DNA from: Cladopsammia gracilis
Lineage: Eukaryota > Cnidaria > Anthozoa > Scleractinia > Dendrophylliidae
Length of the DNA: 64,000 bases
Assembly (NCBI GenBank): GCA_022457155.1
Contig: JAJGOT010000197.1
Location: 574,001-638,000, forward strand
Direction: 5' to 3'
Shown here in pieces: positions 23,838-35,500 of the stretch (positions within the stretch are counted from its first letter, which is position 1; every line of letters begins with the position of its first letter). The translations under genes and the position numbers were made by a program. The notes below the pieces were generated by a model. The model was not told the origin of the DNA and searched no databases. It was given only the letters and a program-made list of their open reading frames with translations.

Positions 23838-24960
23838 CAACAACAAGTTTATTAGCATTCCCAATTTACATATGGTATAGCCTAAACAAAAATAAAGTAA
23901 TATAAGTAATAAGTAATAGTAATATAACAAATAACAGGTCGGTTAAATTAATTAATATTTTTAACTGATCGCAGTGGGCCCTTGTCCAGTGGTAAAAGTG
24001 ACTCTTAATTCGAATGCTTGAAATATATAATATCCTAGTTTTCTGCAAATGAAAGGATCTACATTATTAAAAAGAAATATAATTTTGTTGTGATCAGTTA
24101 ATACATCATAGTTAGAATAATTAAGTTTGATGTCATGCATCACTTTTTGTCTAATATCTTTGTATCGATTGCAGTACAATAGAAAATGTGTTTCGTTTTC
24201 AATTTCGTTAGATTGACAATACTGACATATTCTAAGGTGTTCAGGAATTTTTGGTGTACAGTGTCTTCCAGATTCAATTCTTAGATTATGATTTCCAGAT
24301 CTAAGTTTAGCTACAGCTTTTCTGTGTTTCGGATTTGTAATATGTTCTAAATATTCAGACTTGCTTACGTCAGTTTTAAAGATGGTGTAGAAATTTAACT
24401 TCCTATTAGATCGTATTATTTCCATTTGTTTTCAAATCAATTGCAATTTGTTGCTTTATTTTCTGTACATTATTCTTGATTATTTGTAAATCAGTATAAT
24501 GATTAAGGGGTTTAATATTATTTTGAGGGCTGATGTTATATTTCTTGAGAAGTTCATTGATTGTAAATATGAAGGATGGTTTTTCATCAGTTGCCAATTG
24601 GTGTGAAATGCGTAGGCATTGTTTCGCAACACTATTTTCTGGGAGTGTTTCAAGATGTAACCAAAATTTTATCATTCTTGAAAATATGTTTAGCTGTAAA
24701 GAAAGTCGTCCTGTTTCGTTGCGGGACACGACGTTAGGAGCCCTTTTGTTGAGGCCAAGGTAATTTTTGTAAAATTGAGTATGTAGTCTTTCAATTGGGT
24801 CTTTTTCCCATTTATTAGGATTGATACTGTCATATGCCCCCCAAACTTCTGAACTATATAGAAGCATGGGAAGAAATAAAGTCTCGAAAAGCTTATTACA
24901 TATATTGATAGGAAGTTTACTAAAATCAAGATAGCGTTTACGAGCGCGTGTTTTTCAATC
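23838..24960 (-). pseudogene. 5'-truncated non-LTR retrotransposon (LINE), C-terminal RT region
   Basis: Minus-strand frames carry the end of a LINE reverse transcriptase polyprotein: F-L-P-M-L-L-Y-S-S-E-V-W-G, then L-G-L-N-K-R-A-P-N-V-V-S-R-N-E-T-G-R, and finally a Cys/His finger-like C-Q-Y-C-x6-E-T-H-F-L-L-Y-C-N-R-Y. The reading frame changes near 24406-24425, so the copy is dead. It ends on minus in AATAAACTTGTTGTTGTTG (about 23838-23856), a simple-repeat tail. The 5' part (endonuclease and RT core) is absent, the usual truncation on insertion. Confidence 0.82.
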
Positions 24961-25944
24961 TGTGAACGCTGGTCGGGCAATACTGCTAAACAGACCATAA
25001 GAGGGTACCCCAAAACAATTACATTTTTGAATATGCCTAGAATTTAGTTTAATGGCAAAATGTAACGCGCGTTTCATTAAAACAAATCAACCGATCCTGT
25101 CGATGCAAGAATTTCAGTGTCAAACAAGTGTCAGGTCTGATGGGTGGGGGGGGGGGGGGGGGGTGTCACTCCCTCCCCTGGATCCGCCACTGTAGTTTTG
25201 AAAAGTGGCAGAACATATAAGCAATCGAAGTGTAGTAAAAAGAATAAATTTTCCCAATACATGTTGACAAGGCCAAATATTATGCTCTTTAAGCCACTCC
25301 CAACCTTCGTGAGACAAAAATTCAAAAAGAAAAAATTATTCGACGAAAATAATAATAATAAATAAATTTATGCATTTGTTAAGTTATAAAGTTTTGTCAG
25401 TTTATAACTCCGGCTAACAGTATATTTCCAAAAGGCAAAATGAATTTTGAAAATGGGAGTTTAAAATAAATCATGCACAAAGTAGTGCATAGTTCTCCCG
25501 CGGATTTTTTCACCCTTTCTGCACTTCCTCCTCCCGACTAACTGCCCCTGGGTTAAATGGGAGTAGCCGCCGGCGAACTTTTCATCTTTTGGCGAAATTT
25601 GAGTAGTCATCCGGCAGTCAGAGGACAATAGAACAAAACTTAGGTCAAATATTGCATGAGGAATGCAAGCATTAGGTTAGTTAAGCTAAACAATTTTATT
25701 TCGTTAGAACTCACAATCAGGGTCTTGTTTGAAACCGACTCATAAAAACCACAACAGAAGCCACACGTCTCGCTATGTCACGTCACGCGTGTCAAACCAC
25801 GCGCTAAGCTGAGGCTGTATATGATGTATGTCAGACGACAAGGACACCTGTTTCTAATTCTGCTTTCAATATAAACGCGAATAATTTGCATAATACAAAA
25901 GTCATGTAATAATTAATTATGTAATGTTTTGAAGTCTGCGATGC
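24961..25944. other. Gene-free interval with poly-G and MITE fragment
   Basis: Includes a poly-G run (about 25145-25162) followed by CTGGATCCGCCACTG, resembling one end of a GGCGGATCC-type hAT MITE. The rest is AT-rich. No exon was seen; the last part leads into copy B of the duplicated GGT 5' region. Confidence 0.5.
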
Positions 25945-26530
25945 TGCATAACAAACACCTAATCTAGTCGTCTATCGTGCAATATTCGCTGCCTGGGCGA
26001 AATTTTGGTCTTGACTGCAAAATAGACAAGGCATTTTTGTTCATTTGACGATATAAGCTAAAAACATGAGCAGTGAATCCGGGGTAGCGTACAACGCGAT
26101 GACGGTGACTGGCACAAAAAGAGATGATGACTTGCACAAACGGTAAGCATCGTAAAACTCTTCATTCAGTTGTACGATAGTTGTCAAATACGCGATAATT
26201 TGATAATAATCCATGGCTGTAATTTCTCGGCTTATTTTTCATGCATTCGTTGCTCTGAAGGTTCGCAATAATTGTTCACGAACGCGATGACCTTAACTGA
26301 CACATGAGGGCTCATCCTCGGTGTAAAAACCTGCCAACTCACGAGTGACGTAAAACAAAGAAAACAAAAGGTACTGAAACAATAGAGTGCAAGACAACAA
26401 AGGTAGAAAATAAAGGAAAAAGTCACAGATTTTTACACCGAGGTAAACCCAACATGAGGTGCGCGGCGATTAAATATTAAGCAACTGACAGTCGAGCCTC
26501 TCCTTTATCTAATATATGCACTTGGTTCTT
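25945..26530 (+). repeat. Segmental duplication, copy B (GGT first-exon region)
   Basis: Counterpart of 21885-22425. It carries extra sequence between CACCTAATCTAG and TTTTTGTTCATTTGACGATA. It contains exon 1b of GGT-2 and probably its promoter. Confidence 0.85.
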
Positions 26531-29500
26531 GTTCTCTGCCTCCGACTGACCTTGTTACAGTTGAACCTCTCTAATACGGACACCGAAGGGACTGAGTAAA
26601 GTGTCCGTATGAGAGAGGTGTCCGTATTATAGAGGTCACCACGAAGACGTCGCTGACAGTGTTCAGTAACAAAAACAGTCCCATACTCGTCTTTTAACTG
26701 CACTAAATTATACAACATTGAGACACTGTCTATCAGTAGCGTACATCTCAGCTACATACTGTATACGAATCACTGTTTTGAAAGGAAACGAACTACAACC
26801 GTCAATGCTGCACGTAATACAAAGTTCAATTCTGAAAACGTCTTTGTAACCACAATTGCAACTGAGGAAAATAATTGTGTTACATATACAAACTATCATC
26901 ACCTGATCACCAGAGTGTCCGTAATAAAGAGATTAAGTTTATATGAATTTGCTCTCTGGGGCTGAGATTTAATGTCCGTTGTTCGTATAAGAGAGGGTCC
27001 GTATTATAGAGGGAGTTTTAAAGAAAATATGTGAGAATTTTGTCGGAACATAGGAAACTGTCCGTATTAGAGAGGTGTCCGCACGGTATTAGAGAGGTTC
27101 GACTGTATAATTCTTATTATAATGTTTGCCGAGTGTACGACAAGAAGACAAACACGTGGTATAATTCAAGCCCATATGATCGTCCTACCTTTTAGGGGTA
27201 AAAAGTCGTGGTTTGGTACCACTAAGAGTGTCTGAATCGAAACTGATTACTGTCAGAATTATTCTGATCCCCTTTTGGGTATTAAGCCAATCAATATAGA
27301 GCAGTTTTCAACTGAGTGTCGTAAAACCAAAACCAAAGTAATTACTCTGACCAATCACAGCAGTCGTAAACAATCCAGTGAACCAATCAGAGCTCGAAGC
27401 AATTACATGTCGGCGGCGCCAAGCGCGGGAAAACGCGTGCTAGCGTCACGATTGGTTTTGGTTTTACTTCTGATTGGTCGAGAAAGTGGCGCGAGATTTT
27501 TTAGCCAATCACAAAGCGTAGCAATGCAAAACTAAAACAATTGTGTAATTACTTTCGACACTCAATTGAAAACTGCTCTATACCGAATTGGTACCTCTTA
27601 GCTTAGCTTAGCTTAGCTTAGCTTAGCTTAGCTTAGCTTAGCTTAGCTTAGCTTAGCTTAGCTTAGCTAAGCTTAGCTTAGCTTAGCTTAGCTAAGCTTA
27701 GCTTAGCTTAGCTTAGCTTAGCTTAGCTTAGCTTAGCATAGCTTAGCTTAGCTTAGCTTAGCTAAGCTTAGCTTAGCTTAGCTTAGCTTAGCTTAGCTAA
27801 GTTTAGCTTAGCTTAGCTTAGCTTAGCTTAGCTAAGCTTAGCTTAGGGGTCAAAATTAATGTGAGCCACACCCACAAAACAGGTTTCTGTTACCTTTCAG
27901 GGGTTCCTTTTAAACTGTCCGACGATAAGCAGTTTTCAATTGAGTGTCGTAAAACCAAAGCCAAAGTAATTACTCTGACCAATCACAGCAGTCGTAAACA
28001 ATCCAGTGAACCAATCAGAGCTCGAAGCAATTACATGTCGGCGGCGCCAAGCGCGGGAAAACGCGTGCGAGCGTCACGATTGGTTTTGGTTTTACTTCTG
28101 ATTGGTTGAGAAAGTGGCGCGAGATTTTTTAGCCAATCACAAAGCGTAGCAATGCAAAACCAAAACAATTGTGTAATTACTTTCGACACTCAATTGAAAA
28201 CTGCTCTATACCGAATTGGTACCTCTTAGCTTAGCTTAGCTTAGCTTAGCTTAGCTTAGCTTAGCTTAGCTTAGCTTAGCTTAGCTTAGCTTAGCTAAGC
28301 TTAGCTTAGCTTAGCTAAGCTTAGCTTAGCTTAGCTTAGCTTAGCTAAGTTTAGCTTAGCTTAGCTTAGCTTAGCTTAGCTTAGCTTAGCTTAGCTTAGC
28401 TTAGCTTAGGGGTCAAAATTAATGTGAGCCACACCCACAAAACAGGTTTCTGTTACCTTTCAGGGGTTCCTTTTAAACTGTCCGACGATAAGCAGTTTTC
28501 AATTGAGTGTCGTAAAACCAAAGCCAAAGTAATTACTCTGACCAATCACAGCAGTCGTAAACAATCCAGTGAACCAATCAGAGCTCGAAGCAATTACATG
28601 TCGGCGGCGCCAAGCGCGGGAAAACGCGTGCGAGCGTCACGATTGGTTTTGGTTTTACTTCTGATTGGTCGAGAAAGTGGCGCGAGATTTTTTAGCCAAT
28701 CACAAAGCGTAGCAATGCAAAACCAAAACAATTGTGTAATTACTTTCGACACTCAATTGAAAACTGCTCTATACCGAATTGGTACCTCTTAGCTTAGCTT
28801 AGCTTAGCTTAGTTTAGCTTAGCTTAGCTTAGCTTAGCTTAGCTAAGCTTAGCTTAGCTTAGCTTAGCTTAGCTAAGCTTAGCTTAGCTTAGCTTAGCTT
28901 AGCTTAGCATAGCTTAGCTTAGCTAAGCTTAGCTTAGCTTAGCTTAGCTTAGCTAAGTTTAGCTTAGCTTAGCTTAGCTTAGCTTAGCTTAGCTTAGCTT
29001 AGCTTAGGGGTCAAAATTAATGTGAGCCACACCCACAAAACAGGTTTCTGTTACCTTTCAGGGGTTCCTTTTAAACTGTCCGACGATAAGCAGTTTTCAA
29101 TTGAGTGTCGTAAAACCAAAGCCAAAGTAATTACTCTGACCAATCACAGCAGTCGTAAACAATCCAGTGAACCAATCAGAGCTCGAAGCAATTACATGTC
29201 GGCGGCGCCAAGCGCGGGAAAACGCGTGCGAGCGTCACGATTGGTTTTGGTTTTACTTCTGATTGGTCGAGAAAGTGGCGCGAGATTTTTTAGCCAATCA
29301 CAAAGCGTAGCAATGCAAAACCAAAACAATTGTGTAATTACTTTCGACACTCAATTGAAAACTGCTCTATACCGAATTGGTACCTCTTAGCTTAGCTTAG
29401 CTTAGCTTAGCTTAGCTTAGCTTAGCTAAGCTTAGCTTAGCTTAGCTTAGCTAAGCTTAGCTTAGCTTAGCTTAGCTTAGCTTAGCATAGCTTAGCTTAG

Positions 29501-32500
29501 CTTAGCTAAGCTTAGCTTAGCTTAGCTAAGCTTAGCTTAGCTTAGCGTAGCTAAGTTTAGCTTAGCTTAGCTTAGCTTAGCTTAGCTTAGGGGTCAAAAT
29601 TAATGTGAGCCACACCCACAAAACAGGTTTCTGTTACCTTTCAGGGGTTCCTTTTAAACTGTCCGACGATAAGCAGTTTTCAATTGAGTGTCGTAAAACC
29701 AAAGCCAAAGTAATTACTCTGACCAATCACAGCAGTCGTAAACAATCCAGTGAACCAATCAGAGCTCGAAGCAATTACATGTCGGCGGCGCCAAGCGCGG
29801 GAAAACGCGTGCGAGCGTCACGATTGGTTTTGGTTTTACTTCTGATTGGTCGAGAAAGTGGCGCGAGATTTTTTAGCCAATCACAAAGCGTAGCAATGCA
29901 AAACCAAAACAATTGTGTAATTACTTTCGACACTCAATTGAAAACTGCTCTATACCGAATTGGTACCTCTTAGCTTAGCTTAGCTTAGCTTAGCTTAGCT
30001 TAGCTTAGCTTAGCTAAGCTTAGCTTAGCTTAGCTTAGCTTAGCTAAGCTTAGCTTAGCTTAGCTTAGCTTAGCTTAGCTTAGCATAGCTTAGCTTAGCT
30101 TAGCTAAGCTTAGCTTAGCTTAGATAAGCTTAGCTTAGCTTAGCGTAGCTAAGTTTAGCTTAGCTTAGCTTAGCTTAGCTTAGCTTAGGGGTCAAAATTA
30201 ATGTGAGCCACACCCACAAAACAGGTTTCTGTTACCTTTCAGGGGTTCCTTTTAAACTGTCCGACGATAAGCAGTTTTCAATTGAGTGTCGTAAAACCAA
30301 AGCCAAAGTAATTACTCTGACCAATCACAGCAGTCGTAAACAATCCAGTGAACCAATCAGAGCTCGAAGCAATTACATGTCGGCGGCGCCAAGCGCGGGA
30401 AAACGCGTGCGAGCGTCACGATTGGTTTTGGTTTTACTTCTGATTGGTCGAGAAAGTGGCGCGAGATTTTTTAGCCAATCACAAAGCGTAGCAATGCAAA
30501 ACCAAAACAATTGTGTAATTACTTTCGACACTCAATTGAAAACTGCTCTATACCGAATTGGTACCTCTTAGCTTAGCTTAGCTTAGCTTAGCTTAGCTTA
30601 GCTAAGCTTAGGGGTCAAAATTAATGTGAGCCTCACGCACGAAACAGGTTTCTGTTACCCTTCAGGGGTTCCTTTTAAACTGTCCGACGATAATCCCCGT
30701 CAGTTTTACATGGGAGTCCCCCCCCCCCCCCTCCCCCCAGTATTCCAGATAAGAGAGGGGTCTCAGGTAAAAAACCCGGGCTTCCTGACCTGGCAAATCA
30801 AATGGCTACTTAAGAAGATTTAAAGAGACCCACAACCTGTTGACTCCTTAAAATTATTCATCGACTCCCTACATTTGAAAGTAAACATGTTTCAACGAAA
30901 CACGTTTCCCGTAAGCCGTGTTTGCAGTTTCATTGTTTGATTTGTTGTTAATTTCAAAACACGTTTTATGCCAGGTTCTATAATTAAAATATCATCAGTC
31001 ACCCGCCCACGTAAGCAGCCACGAAACAGTTAATTTGTTCAGCTACTTCGAGTAGGCAACCTCAGGGTGTCACACACCCGTGTTATACAGGTGTTAAATT
31101 ACTGCACGAGAAATACGGAGACAGGCTCCGTAAGTCTTTATTAAAAATTGAAATTGAAATTAAAAAGGCGTTGTTTACATCCCTTTGCAGGTCAAAGAAG
31201 AGGAAGACGTTGATTGCTGTCGCAGTCGTGGCCGTCATAGTTATTATAGCAATCATCGTTGCATTGGCAGTTGTCTATACAAGAGACAGAAAATCCGATG
31301 CAGACACGACAACTCCGAAACACATCCATCCCCCACCAACCGGACCCCCAGATGCGGAAGGCCCATACAAGCACGCTGTCGTGGCATCGGATGCAGGCCC
31401 CTGCTCGGAGATAGGCCGGGACATCCTCAAGAAAGGGGGTACCGCTATGGATTCTGCGGTCGCATCTTTGTTTTGCATCGGGGTTTTCAACATGCATTCT
31501 GCTGGAGTCGGAGGTGGAGGATTTATGGTGGTCTATAAGAAAAGCACAAATTTTGTTGAGGTGATCGACTTTCGCGAAGAAGCTCCAGGGAAGGCCAATA
31601 GGACAATGTATGTCGGAGGGAAAATTAGCTCTAGATATGGTAAGTTGGATGTGTGAATTAAAAAATAACTATTCTATGGATTAAATCGTGTTTTGTAGTC
31701 TTAGAGGACTGGATAATTTAAAATAGGAGGGGGGTAGGGGTGTGGCCAAGGATCCAGAGAGAAAATGAGACAAAAAGTCTAGGAAATTGAGAGAAGAGAT
31801 GGCGGAAAGAGGAGTTCCTACGGTGGCGGAAAGCAGGAGAAATGGAGAAGTATTTCGCAACCAGTTTTTGCAAAGCAGAGTGCAGAGTTAACAGAGAGTC
31901 AGATACACGACAGGAAGGCTTACTTATCTGTTTATTTTCGAACTGCAGGTGCGACAGCTGCCGGGGTACCCGGTGAGGTGAAAGGATTTTACGAAGCATG
32001 GAAGAAGTACGGAAAATTGAATTGGAAAGACCTTATACAGCCCTCCATTGACATGGCGCAAAACGGGTTTCCTTTCGGCTACTCTGCTCGCTACGCCGCG
32101 ACACGATCATCAGTGGTAAACCGCATCAAAGCTGATCCTGGCATTAAGTTAGTTCAGAAGCTAGTTATCTCTTCTAAAAACATTATTTCAATTAATATAC
32201 CTGCTATTACTGATAACAGTAAAAATATTTAACCTTCGGACGTATATACAAGCAAAGTCCGACACCCACACCGTGAAACAGAGGGGTGAGAATTAGTTAA
32301 CTGTTACGTCATTCGGCGTACAATGACGTCATTAAAATTTATAAAGCGGCCATCTTGAATTCACCTTTTTGGATGCAATGATTTTATTTTATTTTATAAT
32401 CTTCGCTGAGGAATAAATAAGGATAACGCAAATAAATAACATCAGTAGATAAATTGGCTGGGTGACCGCATCAGAGTGGAGCCAATCACCGCTGGCCCAT

Positions 32501-35500
32501 TGCATTAAAAACAATAAAAATACAATTCTGACTAAATATAAACGAACAGACAAATACTAATTATAACATGACACAGGGCGAACGAGGCTACGGGAACCAT
32601 TGCGAGGGTTATCAGAAAATCGCTTTTATTGTTCCAAAATTAACTAAGAGTCCTAGAATAGACTAGAATTGTGAAAATACCCCAAAACATGGTTGCCATG
32701 GAAATAGAAAAATGAGTTCGAAGAAAAAATAAACAGCCACATAAAGCAAGGAATCAGAGAATTAACTCTGTGTGTAAATTATAGTGCTAAAGTCAACCCA
32801 TTAATTTCCCTGTACTGAGCGTTAGCCCTAGTAAGGAAATGAGGGACCACACGAGGGAAAGAAAAAAATCTTTGACCTCGGTGGGATTCGAACCCACATT
32901 CTCATTGCCACGAATTACCACCTTATTACCCACGATCTGCTCCCGTACGGCCTCGTGGCTCAAGCGGTAGAGCAACGGAAGATCTAATCCGGAGGTCGTG
33001 GGTTCGAATCCCACCGAGGTCAAAGAGTTTTTTCTTTCCCTTGTGTGGTCCTTCATTTCCCTACTGGGGCTAACGCTCAGTACAGGGAAATTTATGGGTT
33101 TACCTTAGCACTATAATTTACACACAGAGCTACATAAAGCGTTGACTTCACAAAATGAAACACATGGGTGACACAACCTCGTTCTCAGGCCTTTCCTTTT
33201 TTCTTAAAAAAAAAAAAAAAAACGGGAACGAGGCTTGGGGTGACAACCATCGCCACCCACCACAAAGTGGAGTACAAATCAAGAGTATGGCATAAATGCA
33301 TCCGTTTGAATCCTGCAATACCAATTACCAGCCCCTCCGTCCCCACCCACTTAGACTGGTAAGTGACTTCCGATTACGTAGGGTGAACGGTGCGAAAACG
33401 AACTTCATCGGATTCCATTTCCCAGTCGTCGTGTGTAGCGCTCTTTCATATTTAATGTTGACCAAAAGAAACTATGTCCCCAGACATTAGATTGGTCGAC
33501 TTCCTACAAATTTTAAGAACCGGAGTCGAGGGGGAACAAGGAACACGATCGCTCGCGATTTTAGCCTTTGTGAATCATTTATTTGCAGCAAACTTCTCTT
33601 CAACGAGGATGGTGAAATGAAGAAGCTTGGAGAAATCCTGTACATGCCCAAGTTTGCTAAAACCTTGGAACGAATCCGTGATAACCCCGATGACTTTTAC
33701 AACGGAGAACTAGCCAAAGATGTAGTTAAAGATATCCAAGATGGAGGTGGTATTTTTACCCTCGACGATCTGAAGAATTACAAAGTGAAATTTCGTCGAC
33801 CAATGAACGGGAATTTGGGCAACTACTCGTGGTATTCAACACCTCCACCGGGAAGTGGAGTGGTTCTTAGCTTTATCCTCAATATTTTAAAAGGTAAGCA
33901 AAATTATGAGACGTTTTTCTTCGGAGAGGAAGCTCTATTCAGGAGCTCCCTAGAATTGGGAGAACAAAACCTACGTTTTGTAACGTTTACTTCTGATTTA
34001 TCATGATTTATTTTTTGAGTATCATTTTCACAATTTCTATTAGCAATATAACGAATAGCCTGCGAATACAGCCGCCTCTCATTGCTCCCTGCCGCTAAAG
34101 GCGTTCGCGTGAGAGAGCGAACGCCCCTAGCGGCCGGGAGCGATCGATGAGAGGCGGCTGTATTCGCAGGCTATATAACGAATGCATCGAATATGTTCTA
34201 CTTCTTAATATCTAACCTGCGATCAGGCGCTCTTTTTTTTTCGGAGCGGAATAAAAGAGCGCCTGATCGCAGGTTACTTAATATCCTATAAAATATACTA
34301 ACCGTAATAACCACAACTGAACCTGTCCAGTTACCAACGCATTTTTCATCCCTAACAGTCATGAATAGTGTACCCCGTCGCGTCACATAAAACCATACCA
34401 AAACCAAGGTAATTACTCTGACCAATCACAGCAGTCGTTAACAATCCAATGAACCAATCAGAGCTCGAAGCAATTACATGTCGGCGGCGCCAAGCGCGGG
34501 AAAACGCGTGCGAGCGAGTCACGATTGGTTTTGGTTTTACTTCTGATTGGTCGGGAAAGTGGCGCGAGATTTTTTAGCCAATCACAAAGCGTAGCAATGC
34601 AAAACCATAGCAATTGTGTAATTACTTTCGACACTCATAAGAGGTAGCAATTCGTTCTCAAACGTTGTCCCATGCAGCATACTCTAAAGGGTATCGTAAT
34701 ACCTCTGACAATACAGTGGTCATTTTCCACTGAGTGGCACCAAACCACGATTTTTCACCCATTAAAGGTACGACGATCATCCCCCCCCCCTCCCCCGTCA
34801 CTTTTCTATGGGAACCCCTCCCCCGGGAAAATTAAAGAAATATTACGAGGTGTTTCTGTTTCGAGTTCTAAACCTTTTTTTTAATTATTACGTTATGTGC
34901 CTTCTAGTTTTTCTTTGATGTTATTGGAAGATTGGCCAGAGTACTTTATTAGCAGTACAATCATTAATAAAAGCGTTTACAGGCCATATCGTTTTAAACA
35001 ACTCATCATAATATACGATCCCTGCAACAAGAATGGCCGGATCTGGGCTTCCAGACCTAGATCAGTCCCGGGAGTAGACTCCGATATTAAGATGAAGGGA
35101 GTGCCCGTCGTAGCGTTTGTTTGTAGTTTGGTACCGCTTAGGGTGCTTAAATCTAAAATGACGACCGTTAGAATTATCGCGGTACCTTGTAGGGTATTGA
35201 GTCGAACAAACATGACAGAACTGTTTGTCAGTCTACTAGTTTTTATAATTGTCGTTTTATTCATGACTGTCTGTCATGACTGTTTTAGAATTTGTACCTC
35301 TGGGGGGGGGGGGGGGGGAAGGCAAAAATCCATTTGAGCCACGCCCATCAAACAAGATTCTGGTACCTTTTAGGGTGTTTTTTGAAAATTTCTGACGAAC
35401 ACCCCCGTTATTTTTATATGGGAGTCCCCCCACCCCGGGAGATCAGTATGTTGGTGAAGAATTTGATGGGTGAAAACTGACAAGAGAGTGATGAGAAAAC

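Noticed and set aside
27596..27846. Interstitial telomere repeat
   Set aside because: The unit is CTTAG (TTAGC), a pentamer lacking the GGG of animal telomere repeats.
27861..30571. Identical 82-122-residue open frames repeated along the 27.9-30.6 kb array as a multigene family
   Set aside because: They begin at GTG in the spacer, run through the MITE terminal repeats and owe their identity to tandem duplication of the unit; diverged MITE copies elsewhere do not keep the frame.
30887..30910. First exon of GGT-2 just upstream of 31191 (ATG then GTAAGC at 30911)
   Set aside because: It would end in phase 0, whereas exon 31191 needs two bases from the previous exon; exons 1a and 1b fit.
31185..31538. 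117-residue plus-strand frame and minus-strand frames over GGT-2 exon 2
   Set aside because: Shadow frames of the GGT coding exon, which itself matches the family closely.
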